A DNA stretch of 64,000 bases. Origin: Megalobrama amblycephala. Lineage: Eukaryota; Chordata; Actinopteri; Cypriniformes; Xenocyprididae. The stretch spans positions 57,479,147 to 57,543,146 of the forward strand of contig NC_063050.1 in assembly GCF_018812025.1 (NCBI RefSeq). Reading direction: 5' to 3'. The translations under genes and the position numbers were made by a program. Shown in pieces: positions 21,166 to 34,426 of the stretch (position 1 is the first letter of the stretch; the number at the start of each line of letters is the position of its first letter). The notes under the pieces were generated by a model that saw only the letters and a list, made by a program, of their open reading frames with translations, was not told the DNA's origin and made no database searches.

Positions 21166-21171
<6 letters not shown>
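17450..21171. other. Intergenic region between ildr1 start and ildr2 end
   Basis: The part nearest ildr1 (17450-17620) is rich in pyrimidine runs and some CG and is the likely ildr1 promoter side. The rest holds the GT array at 18880-19895 and AT-rich sequence. The minus-strand part near 20000-21200 must include the ildr2 3' UTR. No gene is supported here. Confidence 0.5.
18880..19895. repeat. Compound GT array with an 'aactgatgtgtttgag' spacer
   Basis: About 1 kb of (GT)n blocks of varying length, separated again and again by aactgatg or gactgatg, often followed by tgtttgagtg. The ordered return of the spacer shows a higher-order minisatellite rather than one simple tract. The 395-residue His/Thr open frame across it is an artefact of the repeat. 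Confidence 0.95.

Positions 21172-21199
<28 letters not shown>
21172..21199. repeat. (GT)n microsatellite at the start of the ildr2 3' UTR
   Basis: The tract begins only a few bases beyond the ildr2 stop codon at 21205-21207, so the 3' UTR of that mRNA would open with a CA repeat. Confidence 0.9.
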
Positions 21200-21201
<2 letters not shown>

Positions 21202-21204
21202 ACA

Positions 21205-24200
21205 TCACACTATGAGCGAGTCTCTGCTCAGAAGAGTGCTCTGTTCAAAGAGAGGACAGAAGAGTGAGCAGAAGGAGCGCGAGCCGGTCGGGCACAGCGG
21301 GTTAGTGTGGTCAGGCAGTGAGAGCGCAGAGAGTCGCAGGTGAAGCGCTGTCAGTGATTATTCTGGAATTATTAGGACTGGACGCGTTACATTACACAGA
21401 AAAAGAAATACGAAATATAAAAGCTGCATGATTCTCCGAGTGCACTCAATAAGATTTCCATCTGTATTTATGAACACAAATGGAGCTTCTGCGGGAGTCT
21501 CTGGTGAGCGCATCTCATTCAATGATGACGAGAAGGTCAAATGATTGTGTTTGTACAAAGCAAAAGGCAGAGAAAGCGTCTTACAGTGGACGCCTGCGGG
21601 CGAGACGAGGCGTAACGGAGTTTCTACAAACCGAAGGACGGGTGGGAAGATCTTCTGCAGATCGATCACTCGCCCGCAGTGAAGCAAACTCTACATTTAC
21701 TGTCTTTCATGATTTATTTTTGCTACACACATTTTATCAATGCCTGACCTTTGAATATTTCTTTTTCAACATTTCTTAGTGCTTTGAGGGACCGTTTCTG
21801 TCGTTAGTCGTGTTAGAGTTCATACACTGTTTTAGCTGTGATCCAAACACATTTTGGGGAGGAATTAAGCAGCAAGCAGGCAGAGATGTTTGATTTTGTT
21901 CTTGTTACCTGTGTACAGGTTATTTTCTGTGGTCAAATCGCGGTGCAAATCGAACCGTGATCGAAAGACCTAGGTCGGAATCAAACTGCGCACTTTGTTC
22001 ATCAAAAAATGTCTACAAGAGATATGAATGAAATAAATGGTAAGGATGATGACTGCAAGAGGAAATCTTATAGAGTGCTTCTCTGGTGAAACTGGATTCA
22101 TAATGTTCTGATTTCTCTCTTTTAATTAAGGATCTTTAATTCTTGAGGTCTCTTTTTGAAATAGGAATTTTTCCAATCATGCTACAAATTGTGTTGGAGG
22201 GTTTCAGGACTACATACTTCAAATGGCTGAAGACCTTTTCAAAAGCCTTTCTAAGGCTTCGACTGAAGCGGCTTCAACCTCGCTGCTTTTCTTTCACTGC
22301 ACCAGCGCATCCATTTAGATGCGAGACAAACGCAGACCCGCAGTGCTGTGAGGGGGAACAACAAACTCACACAGAGTCCTACAGATAACTCACCACTTTA
22401 CGAGGGCGGTTCTGCTCCTCCTGCCCACTCGGCGTAGAGCCGTGACCGGAGCGCGTGTAGCAGAAAGGCTGTTGTCCGGACTCTGCTCCTCGGGAACGCT
22501 CCAGTTCCTTCTCTGTGTAGGGTGGCAAGGATTCATTATCCTCTGCCGTCCGCTGGCGAGGCGACTGGTTGCTTGGAGACCTGCTGTGGAAACGCTCACT
22601 CGTCTTTTTGGAGCTGTTTCTGGAAGGCGTGTCCGAGTCCTCTTCGGTCCGGCCCAATTTTGAAGAACCGCTCTTCCCAGCTTTAGCTTTACGCTCCAAT
22701 AAACTGTTGAGAAGGGCATCATCGTAGTCTCTTCTGCTCCCCGTACCACTGGAAGCTCTCTGATCCCGCTCTCGTGGATCCCGCTGGGGTTGATCATTGT
22801 CCCACGTGTCCCGCCTTTTTCCAGGTAGGGGCGGAGGGCTGGGCGGGCGTCTCACCGGACTGGCCTTTGGAGAGTAACGTTTGGAACAATAAAATGGATA
22901 GCGATCCCGTTCTAGCTCCCGTTCTCGCTCTCTTTCCCTCTCGCGCTCCCGTTCGTGAGCTCTGTAGTCGTCCTCCCTGTTTCCCGGGTCGCCGTGACGT
23001 CCTCGCTGCATACATGTCATCGCAAACTCCTCCAGCTCATCCAAAGATCCAGTCCGTCCGCGTTCCAGGAAAGCCTTCCTCTGCAGGTGCTCTGAGCGAG
23101 GGTTCCACCTGGAGAGGAAAGTCGTGAACCGATGTCAACTATTAAACCAATCAGTGTGTATTCAGTCAAGCGATGAGATTTATCATATCCTTCTATTACC
23201 TGGGGTTGTCATCCGCCACATGATTTCTGTGCTGTGGCTGTCGTGTGTATCTGCCCTCGTGAACGGGAGATAAATCGGTGGTCCGGAGGTCAGCGGGGTC
23301 ATCGAGGTCAGGGATGGCTGGTAGAGCCTTTTTTTGTACTTGTCGATAGGTCTGACGGAAGTCCGTTTCTGCATCATGTAATGAACTCAGCTCGGACATA
23401 CTGCAGGCTGCAAACGAGCAGAAATCAGCATCTCTGAGGGACAACCTCTTTTCATTCTGTGCAAATTCTTACCACAATTATTTGACATTAGAATATATTT
23501 GACATTCATTTCTCCGCTGTTGCTTTTGCGTCTTATCCTCATTTATTCCAGGAACACAAAGCAGAATTTACAGTACTATATGAAAAGGCTGAAGAATGTG
23601 GAAAAAAAGTGAAGAATGAAGGACTTAAAGACCACGAGGAATTCAGAGACAAGCATGCAGATCTTCACGCAGGAAAATAGAGAAGAGGAGACATGTGGAG
23701 TGTACTGTGCAGTGTAATTCACTGTAGATCGTGCAGTGGATCATGTGCAGTGGGTTGCGTGCAGTGATCATGTGCAGTGGATCATGCGCAGTGGGTTGCG
23801 TGCAGTGATCATGTGCAGTGGATCATGCGCAGTGATCATGTGCAGTGTAATTCACTGTAGATCGTTCAGTGGATCGTGTGCAGTGGATCGTGTGCAGTGG
23901 ATCATGTGCAGTAGATTACGTGCAGTGGATCATTTGCAGTGTAATTCACTGTAGATCGTTCAGTGGATCATGTGCAGTGGATCGCGTGCAGTGGATCATG
24001 TGCAGTGTATCATGTGCAGTGAAATTCACTGTAGATCGTGCAGTGGATCATGCGCAGTGATCATGTGCGGTAGATTCCGTGCAGTGGATCATGCAGTAGA
24101 TCGTTGCAGTGGTCAAACGGCATCGGGAATGGAGTTTGTGTCTTACTGTCTCGGCTGCTGCTAAGCGTCTGAGACGGGTTGAACTGAGCGAGCTGCTTCT

Positions 24201-27200
24201 CCACGTACTGCAGCACCTTCAGAGAGCTCTGATCTGACACCGACTGCAGATGGAAACCACTCCGCACTACAGGAGATACATCATGTGTTTGTGCTGTAAG
24301 AATATTGTTTTTGATAATTCGGGAAACAGACAGGCCATTTTAAAATAGTCCTGAATTCTGATTAAAAACTATTTTTTGCAAGCAACATATAAACCACAAT
24401 TTTATTTTTATATATACTAATACAAATATATACTATATATTTTTAGCTCCTGCTTGTGGGAGAATATGTGGACTAATATTGGATGTTAAATTATTATATT
24501 ATTTCAGGGGTCGAGTGACTCGATCTGAGCTCGAAGAACCGTCAGAATTTAATTAAACTGATCAAGAAGGAGCAGGAATGTAATCGAAAGACTGAGACTA
24601 AGCAGCACTTTATATTTGCTCACTCTATCATTGTTGTCAGTCGATTTACATGAACATTTATAACTTTATGTGGCCTGTATGTATTTAATATGACACACTG
24701 CGAAGTGAAGTTCAGCTGTATCACCTTCAACTTTATATGTTTGAATGTCAGAAGTGTGTTTTGAGTTATTAAAACGCCCCACATTCTGCACTCTTCTGTG
24801 GTAAAGCTCTGAAATACCGCGGTGGTCAGAACTATTTAATAATGTGCCAGTAAATCATGTTGTGGTTTTGGAGCATCTAACATGGTCACAAACAGACTTT
24901 TACCAGCAGTGAACACTGACTCTAGTGCACTCACCCGCCGAGCCGTTGTGCTCCAGTGATGGTGCAGTGGACAGGTTTGGGTCAATGAGGGACGGCGGGG
25001 CGATGGGCATCATGGTGGGCATCCCAGGTATGTAGTATGGAGGGAACATGGGCACTGGTGTGGGAACTGCTGTCTTGATCCCCTTTCCTGCTTCATACAC
25101 TATTCGAGAGCGAGACAAAAGTCATGTGGCACAATAACCAGACTACTTGAAAGAGTCAGACGTCAGAACCCGGTTCATATGCAACACTAGTATGTAGAAT
25201 ATTCTAGACGCTCATGTGGACAGGTGTGTTTGCAGTACTCACGGTGTCGAGGGCAGCAGCAGGTCTCTGGGCAGCAGCAGCATCTCACGTAACAGCAGCA
25301 TGAATGAGGGCAACACTGACACCAGCAAACACCCACCAGCAGGATGACCAGAGCACTGCCCACGACCACAGCGGCCACAAACACCCACTCTAGCAGAGAG
25401 AACACGGGCGCGGTCAGTACGCTGTGTGCTTCAGTGAGCCGGACACACATGCAGTGACGCTCTGAAACAGGTCAGCTGGAAATCCAGCGGGAATACAGTG
25501 AACTGCATTTCCAAAACCGCTGTCCGACGCAGTGTGAAGTCTAGTGTGTACGCTCACAACTGCTTCATTTAGCATCAGTTCTAATCATGGAATATTAAAA
25601 ACATCACAAATGTACATTTTTAAAGGGGACCCATTATGCAAAATTTTGAACATAAATGTGTGTCGACAGTGTGTGAACACAATCATCCTATAATGATAAA
25701 AATCCACCCCCTCCTTTTTTTTAATCCTCAAAAATCATAAGCAGCGTCTCAGAATAAGCCGTTTGCAGTTGTGATGTCACACTATAGGCCCCGCCCACGA
25801 TGTCTTATCCTGCTGTTTACATTCACAGATAAAACTGACCCTTTTCACAGACTGTGAAAATATCGTAAATATCGTATATCCTGCAAAGTTTTTTATATTT
25901 TCATTTTTAAAAAAACGCAGATACATTTATATCACTATACTTAGTATTATATTACCTTTGCATCAAATTACAAAAATCTAGTTAACGCTGCTGTGAGGGC
26001 GTTTCTAATCAGCGGCTGTGGGAGTGACGGTTAAAATGACATCTTTCTCTCTTCTGAACGCCGTTATCAATCGCTCTCTATTTTTTTTTCTCTTTTTGAA
26101 AGTTTATGAAAACACTATCGGGGAGTTTTTCTTTTGCTATTTGAGCAAATGGAAACACAAAAAATATATTTAATGTGTTTTCTCATTGGTGTGATAATCA
26201 AAACCAAACAGAGTATCTGAGGCTGGAGTTGTACAGGCTCCGCCCTCTTCTGGAAAGTGGGGCGGGGAGCAGCAGCTCATTTGCATTTAAAGATACATGC
26301 ACTAAAACAGCATGTTTTTCCTTCCACTCAAAAAATAAAATAAAAGTATAATTAATGATCTGTGGGTTATTTTGAGCTGAAACTTCAGACACATTCTGGG
26401 GACACCAGAGACTGAAATTACTGTACATCTTGTAAAAAGGGGCATAATAGGTCACCTTTAAAGCCAGAACATCTCCGCTATATTGGACAAGGGGTTTAGT
26501 AAATGGATGGATGGATGCAGTTAGCAAACACGTGTGATATTAAACACTACATTTAAATTACAACTTGCATTCCAGTCTATTACAGGAGATTCATGCCGCA
26601 CATCTCAACGAGGAATGTGTTCCACAATCACTCCAAATAAATCACTCCACGAGGGAATGTCAAACACATTTCCAGCCCAAAAAATGTCTCTGGTTTTCAT
26701 GTGGAACTCATTCATCATGATTTCGTCAAAAAAAGAATTTCAAATATGTGAAATGCAGTAGCAGAGTTCAAAATAAAAGTCCATCACATGAATTAAATCT
26801 TCATTTAAAGCCACAACAGCACTTTATCAAGCAGTTAAACATGTTAAATCTTACTAATGGGCCTCAGGGCAGTTTGTTCAGTGTTAGTGAGTGACGAGAA
26901 GATCAGATTCAGACTGCGGAAGTCAACAAACTCACAAACACACAATCTGTGTATCTGAACACACACATTCTCAGGAAACGGTGCACTTTGAAAAGGTTAC
27001 GGTTGAACTACTAGAAGTACTATTACTGCCAAAAGGAGACACAAGATAATCCAATCAAATATATCAAGATGTATCAAATCTCATTCATCAGAAGTTCAAT
27101 ATCTGTGATTTCTTCCATGTTTTATTGGAACATTCCATAGGCATAATGGTTTTTATACTGTATAAACTGTATATTCTCGTCCCTAACCCTAAACCTACCC

Positions 27201-30200
27201 ATCACACAAAACTTTCTGCGTTTATACATTTTCAAAAACAACTTGATGTTTTCCTCATGGGGACCAAAAAATGTCCCCATAAGGTCAAAGATTTCTGGCA
27301 CTGCCGCCCATGTGTGGACTGATTGATTGACTGATTGATGACAGATGATCAGGAACGAACACTCTTGGAGTCGAACACAGCAAACATGCGGCTGGACGTG
27401 ACATGATATTGGTTCAGCAGGGAAACGAGCCTCCGTTGCATTTAGGATCCGTTTCCAGCTGATTCGACCCGAACGATGAAACGTCACACGGTCCGGGTGA
27501 ACTGGATTATTCAGATGTTATCACATGATCCGTTACAGCGTACGGTGATCCAACAGCAGGTTTGTTAGTGTAATGCTTTACAGCTGATTATCAGGAAATG
27601 ACATCACAGGGGAATTAAAGAATTAGAAACAGGAAGTGAGGCGGCTCAGACAGGAAGGGCTAGGGTTAGTGTGCGTTTGGGAGCTCGTACCTGGAACAAT
27701 CTCCACATTTAAGCCAGGCAGAAGATCATCGGTCAAACCTGTCTGACCTGGAGAGACAGACGAGAGAGAGAGAGAGAGAGAGAGATGGAGGTGAAGCAGA
27801 GCGTGAGCGCTGAGGAAGAGGAATCATGTGCAAACAGAGAGAAGATCAGCTGAAATGTGAGCAGAAACACGAACGATTGAAAGATTCGCTCTGAACTCTC
27901 AGTCTCTTCTAGTCTCGGGTTTTTTCAGCAGTTTTCTGCAGAAAGCAGCAGCAACACATGATTCCAGTGCTGATAACCAAACATCTGATCACTGCTTTCA
28001 CACAAACAAAAGCAACATGTAAACACGCTGAATCCTTCCAGATGCTTGTTCAGATGTCTGAATCGGATCAGATCTGATCGAGTCTTTTAGACCTGAACTC
28101 ACTGTACTGCTGTTTCTAATCTTCAGTGAGGAGGTGTTTGTCTGAACAAGAGTCTGTAGAAACATCAAAGTCGAAAGCTTCCTCGTGTCTGATCCTCGCG
28201 GTCAAAGAATCGCTGACACTGAACAACATTACTCTCATTTATCAGCAGACAAAGAGGCATTTGAGACACAAAAAATGTTCCCAATGGAAGTTTTGCTTTG
28301 GTTTTGTTCCACCTCGAAATATGTAATTTTCTTGAAACTATTAATCCAAATAAATCCGTTCCTTCAGCTATAACTGATTTCTCAAAAATATCTCGCGGTT
28401 CTCCCCTCAACCCAATACTTGTTGCACACTTTGTTATTTTACTTCAGCTCATTTTTCAGTTTGCTCTTGATCCATCGTTTAATGAAGCTCTACTGTAATC
28501 TGAAGGCAGGAGCTCTGATCGCTCACAGGAAACAGGAAAGACCTCCTGTGCTGCTCGAGGCTTAAAGCACAATCCGTTAGGAATTCTGTCTGTCCGGGAT
28601 CTGTGTCACTGATAAACCCGCTGACTTTCATTGTATGTAAAAACAAAAGAGAAACTGAAGTTGTGTCTCAAATGACACATTTATACACTATGTACTCAAG
28701 CGTGTAGCGTGTGAGTTTTATAAGGTTATTTTGTCATTGGGTCTGTTAGCTCCGCCCCCTCCACAGTCGAGTGACATTCCCACGCCGTTAATGAAGTTCA
28801 TCATGCAGGTATTTTCTATCTGGACTGTTCAGTGTGAACACACTTATCACACTATTTACTACACAGCGTCACAGAACAGTGCAGAAGTGTGCAAACTGAG
28901 AGTGTTCCACAGAAGAAAGAAAGTCAAACCGGTTTGAATGACGCGAGTGTGAATGATGGCAGAATGATTAATCTCATGCAGGACGTCACAGACTGATATC
29001 TGGTTGAAGAGATTCTTGTCAGATGTTGAGAGTGTTTTCATAATTAGCTTTAGGGTATCAAAAAAGATACACTTTAAAAAGAAGATATTATTATTATTAT
29101 TTACCTGATCAGGTACTGATGAAGTATCATTATTGTACTTCATTTAATTGATGCTCTGTTATGAGAATGAGATTTTGCTTTAATTACTGTAATGAAATCG
29201 CTCATCTTTCACTGCTGCTTTTCTTGACTGACATCTTTAAATTTAGTCCAGGCAGCTCGGCTTCATTCTGTCAGAAACACGGAGGAGATTCTGGCTGTAA
29301 ACGAACTTCTGTCCTTGAGATGAAGGGTAAATCACTCGACGTCTCTGTCTCCATTCATATCTGCACAATGAGTCTCTGCGTCACGCTGCGCAGCTGGACA
29401 CCGAACGCCTCGCCGTCGCCATGGCAGCGCATGATTCTGCTCTTTGTGTGGTCAGACGTTGTGATGTACATTATATCACCGATTAGTGTTCTGCGCTAAA
29501 CAGTGCATTACTGTAAGAGAAGAGCGGTCAAATAAATAGATACATTTATATTTTTCATAAATATTCACAGTATCAATAACTACAAATGTATTTTTATATT
29601 ATTGGAACATTAAATCTAGGATTTAATCCACACATGTATTTAATGTTGGATGAACAACATGTTCTGCATACAAGCAACAAAACATTGATTCAGTTCTTCA
29701 TTCAAGACACTAAAGGCGTGACAACATCTACTAACATGAGCGAAAGCGTCCAAGCTGATCTCTGCGATCTAAACACAGAGCAGTGAATGTAGGGGTCACG
29801 ACCCGTGAATCAGTTCAGCTTTTCATGTGTTTCACAGTCGGATCGGCAGAATAAAGCTGAGAGACTTTCAAAGCCAGCATTATATCAAAGGAGCATTTTA
29901 TGATCAACACTGAAATATTGACTCTTGGTGAACTTCTGAACTTCTCTAACCGCAGAAAACATGAATACAACGATTATACTTCACAGACTGAACATGTGAC
30001 CGTCAGCGGGTGATGAAACTGTCAAACCCTGAGCGTGATTCTGTTCTCAGATCATTCTGTCAGTCAACTCGATCGCTGTCAGAAGAGAGGAACTTCATCA
30101 CGACAGGTTCAGATCAGGGTCAGTGTCAGTGTCGAGTCACCGAAGCTTGTTTCCGCCACACAGTACAAAGATAATTCTGACTTTATTTCTCAGAATTGTG

Positions 30201-31785
30201 AGATATAAACTTGCAATTGTGAGAAAAAAAAAAGGCAGAATTGTTTTTGTTTTTATTCCGTGGGGAAACAAGCTTCCGCAGGTTTGAGCTTGACTGGATC
30301 AGGGAGAAGGTCAGCGTCAGGTGACTCATTTCCTGTCGTGAGTGTGTTTGTTTCCTGTGAGCGCTCACCCAACACCAGCAGCTCCACGTGTGCTTCATTC
30401 TGACCCTCCAGATCATCAGAGATCACCACTTTACAGTAGTAAACGCCGCTGTCGCCCCACTGCAGCTCACCGATGCGCAGGTCAGCCTCTGAGAGACGGA
30501 GAGACAGATGAACAGAGTAATGCTTCAAACTGTGCACATGCTTTCCACTGACAGTTATTTGTGGTCCTGGATGCTGATTGGTCAATCCAGAATTAAGAAA
30601 ATTCTGTCATCATTTTCTCACCGTAACGTCATTCCAAACCCACAAGACTTTCATTCACAAATGAAGAATTTTATTAATGACTCTCAGAGATGAAAGGCTC
30701 AGGGCTGCTGAACACAAATAAAGATCAATATAGGGTATAAAGGTCACATAAAGGTCACAAAAACTAACCTCACTGCTGTCTGAGCTTCTGTCTACTATAT
30801 CTGATCACTGTTTATATGTGAATAAAAGCCTAAATTAAATCTGTTCATCATAAAGCGACTGTCTCTTTAGAAGACATGGATTAAATCATGGATTTATTTT
30901 CCTCTCTTTATGAATGTTTTGAAGCGTCAGAGTTTTTGGGTGAACAGATTTTCGATGGAGGAACAGAAATCTCTTAGATTGAATTAAAAATGTCTGATGA
31001 ACGAAAGTCTTACGGGTTTGGACCGAAACGAGGGAGAGAATTTTCATTTTTGTGTGAACTGACCCTTTCATAATGACTCTAACATCACGTTCACATGAGA
31101 CGAGTGTAACTGAACACTGATCTTGACTGTGTTGAATTATCTTTAATAAATCATCATGAACATGTAAAGCTGACGGTCTCTTCACATCATACTCACAGTA
31201 AACTAAAAAAATCACTCTTTACAGTCAGAAAATGACTGCTGGATCATTGTGAGGAGTTGTAGTGTCAGATGAGGGAGGGATTCGGTCATTCCTGCGGCCG
31301 CTGGAGCGAGTAAACAGACTAATTTCAGGAAGAGGAAACCGTCGGTACAATGAGCAGCACTTCCTGTGAGGAGGGAGAAACTGGGTGCGTCTCAATCAGC
31401 TGGACGTACACGAACCGGTCAGTAGTAAGGACCCGGACTCACTGAGGGACACCGATGACTCTATTTCCCGTGTTTCTGACTTTATTTTTTGAACGTTAAA
31501 GGAAAATTCCATTTTATCATTCTTCAAACATTATGAAAACGTTACTTTTGAAACAAATAGTAACATTTAAAAAATGTTAAACGAACGTCCAACTAAAATG
31601 TTTCAGAAAAAAACATTCCTTGAACGATGTATAAATGTTTTGAGAAAATTTTTAAAGACCAGATAACTTTGAACAAACGTTCTATTAATGTTACTGTAAG
31701 AACGTTCAGATCCCACTGATATCAGCCTGCCGTTCCCATGATGCCTCAGGCCCAAACTCAAACCGTCCAAGTTTGACTGTAAATC

Positions 31786-31848
<63 letters not shown>

Positions 31849-34368
31849 CTCCTGGGAGAAGCACAAAAATCCCTCCCGTTTCACACAGTAAATGTGAAGC
31901 AGTATTTCAGCTCTGAATGAATGCTGGGTAAATGTGCTGCTATCAATCGTGAGCGCCTGTCTCGCGCTTCTATTCAAACTCTGACGAGCCTCTGAACGCT
32001 TCAGTCCACTAACAGCAGCAGGATCTGAGTCTTCTGTCAGATCTCAAAACTCTTCGTACACTTCACATCTGACCTTCGACTCAAGTTCACTGAAATAAAC
32101 CATTAGAGGTTTAAAAAAATCTATATTCTGAACTTGATTCAGTAGAGCAGCTTTTCAATGCTCAAACTTACAGACATCTACAAGCTCAATTCAACCAGAA
32201 ATCATCATTCGTCATCATTTACTGTCTTCTTTCTTCAGTGGAACACTAAACGAAGATGTCCACTGAAATTACGACACACAAGGACGATGACAGTAATGAT
32301 GAAGATATAGGTCTAAAAATCATTCTCATATCATTCAATCATTCATAATGATAACGGCGCAGAGAGACATCGTTGGGATCACTTTCAGAATGATTTTTTC
32401 CACTTGATGAATGATAAAAACATTGACAGCCAATCAGAATCCATCCTGCTTTCAAGAGCCTGAGCATTTAAAGAGACAGACGACAAAACAGCAGCACTTA
32501 TAATAAACAGAGCGATATCGTGAGCTGATATAGTTATCATTATTGAACGGCCTTGAAGGGATAGTTGACCCAAAAATGAAAATTACCCCATGATTTACTC
32601 ACCTTCAAGCCATCTTACGTGTATATGACAATGGACATGTAATATCCCGGACGAGCCCCCAAACACGTATGTAGTCTTCTTTCAGACGAACACGATCTGA
32701 GTTATATTTAACTTCCAAGCTTTATAATAGTAGTGAATGGGGGTTAATAAAGACTCCAGTGGGGTAATAAAGGCCTTCTGAAGTGAAGCGATGGGTTTTT
32801 GTAAGAAAAATATCCATATTTAAAACTTTATTAATAACTAGCTTACGGCCCGTGAGGTGATGTGTGACGCAGATGAAGGAGTATCGTAACGCCTCTCACG
32901 GTTCAAACACACTCAAGCTCCTCTTTCTCTTACATCATTTCTCTTTATAAATTATCGTTTTAGACTTCTAATTCATGACCGGTGTTTTGTTTTGCTCTAT
33001 CCTCTGTGCTTCTCCGTTCGACATTACGTCATGTATCAGGTCAGAGGTCACTCTTCCATCGCAAATCGATGCGTACGGCCGTCTGCACGAAGCTATAGTT
33101 ATAGTTAATAATGTTTTAAATATTTATATTTGTCTGACAAAAACCCATCGCTTCACTTCAGAAGGTCTTTATTATCCCACTGGAGTCGATTACTGTTATG
33201 ATGGATGGATGCGCTTTTTTGGACTTCAAAATCTCACCTCTCATTCACTCCCATTATAAAGCTGCATCACTATCTTCTTTCAGACGAACACAAACTCTTC
33301 CAAAGCCAGAACATGTTTAAATATGTCTCAGATAGTGTTTGTCTGAAAGAAGATAGTCATATACACTTGGGATGGCTTGAGGGAGAGTAAATCATGGGCT
33401 CATTTTCATTTTTGGGTGAACTATCCCTTTAAGAAGTCAAAATTAAGAGATAAAAAGTTGACTAATTTCAACTTATGTCAAAATTGAGACTTTAAAGTCA
33501 CACAAATCATCGTTTGACTTCAGATCTGCTGAGATACCATCATGTTTCATGGAGCAGGACAGTCTCGGAGCAGAAGACTCATCGACTCACTGTTGATGAT
33601 GGAGATGTCTCGGCCCTTGTAGTGCTCGGCGAGGGTGATGGACGATCCCTGTCCAGACGCCACGATGCGCACCGTCCGGCCGCTGTCCCCGCAGTCCAGG
33701 TGAACGGAGGAGCCGAGCTCAGAGCCGTGGACGGCCAGCGCGTCGGGGAAGCGGAAGGCGTCGCGCGTGCGATCGCGGCAGTAGGACTTGTACCACCACT
33801 GGATGACCGGAGTCTGCGAGGAGACGCTGCTGTACTGACACGGCAGAACCACCGACTGGAAGAGCATCGCGAAGCGCCGCTCGTCACGAACTGAGACCTG
33901 CACGGCCTCGGACCGCGACACCGCTGAAGACATGAAGACATGAGCACACACATTATATCACAAATCAACCACAGTGGAGTGTGTGTTTCTGTCTGCTGCT
34001 CTCTGTCATCATCATCATCATCATCATCATCACTGATTCAGCAGCAGCTACAGAACTCACTATATATTTGACTTCCATTACGAGACACATTTCTGAGGGA
34101 AACCGGATAAACGTAGGGAGGGACTTGATGTTATCCGCTTTATCAGTTCATCACAGCGATTATGAGCGTTCAAATGAAGCAGTGACTTCTGCAGTTAGGA
34201 AACAATTAATGATGATTTTAGACTGAAAATTACAGTATGATTTTATAGTACAACAATCTCACGTCAAAATATTGAGGGAAATTTGACTCCACATGAACAA
34301 GGTGAACATTTGAAAATAGATAATGAAACTATGAGCAAACACATTCCATACACCGCACCCCCCCTCCA

Positions 34369-34426
<58 letters not shown>

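Noticed and set aside
22390..22797. Second minus-strand frame of 135 residues in the large ildr2 exon
   Set aside because: It overlaps the exon that is in frame with the rest of ildr2 and shows no similarity to anything known.
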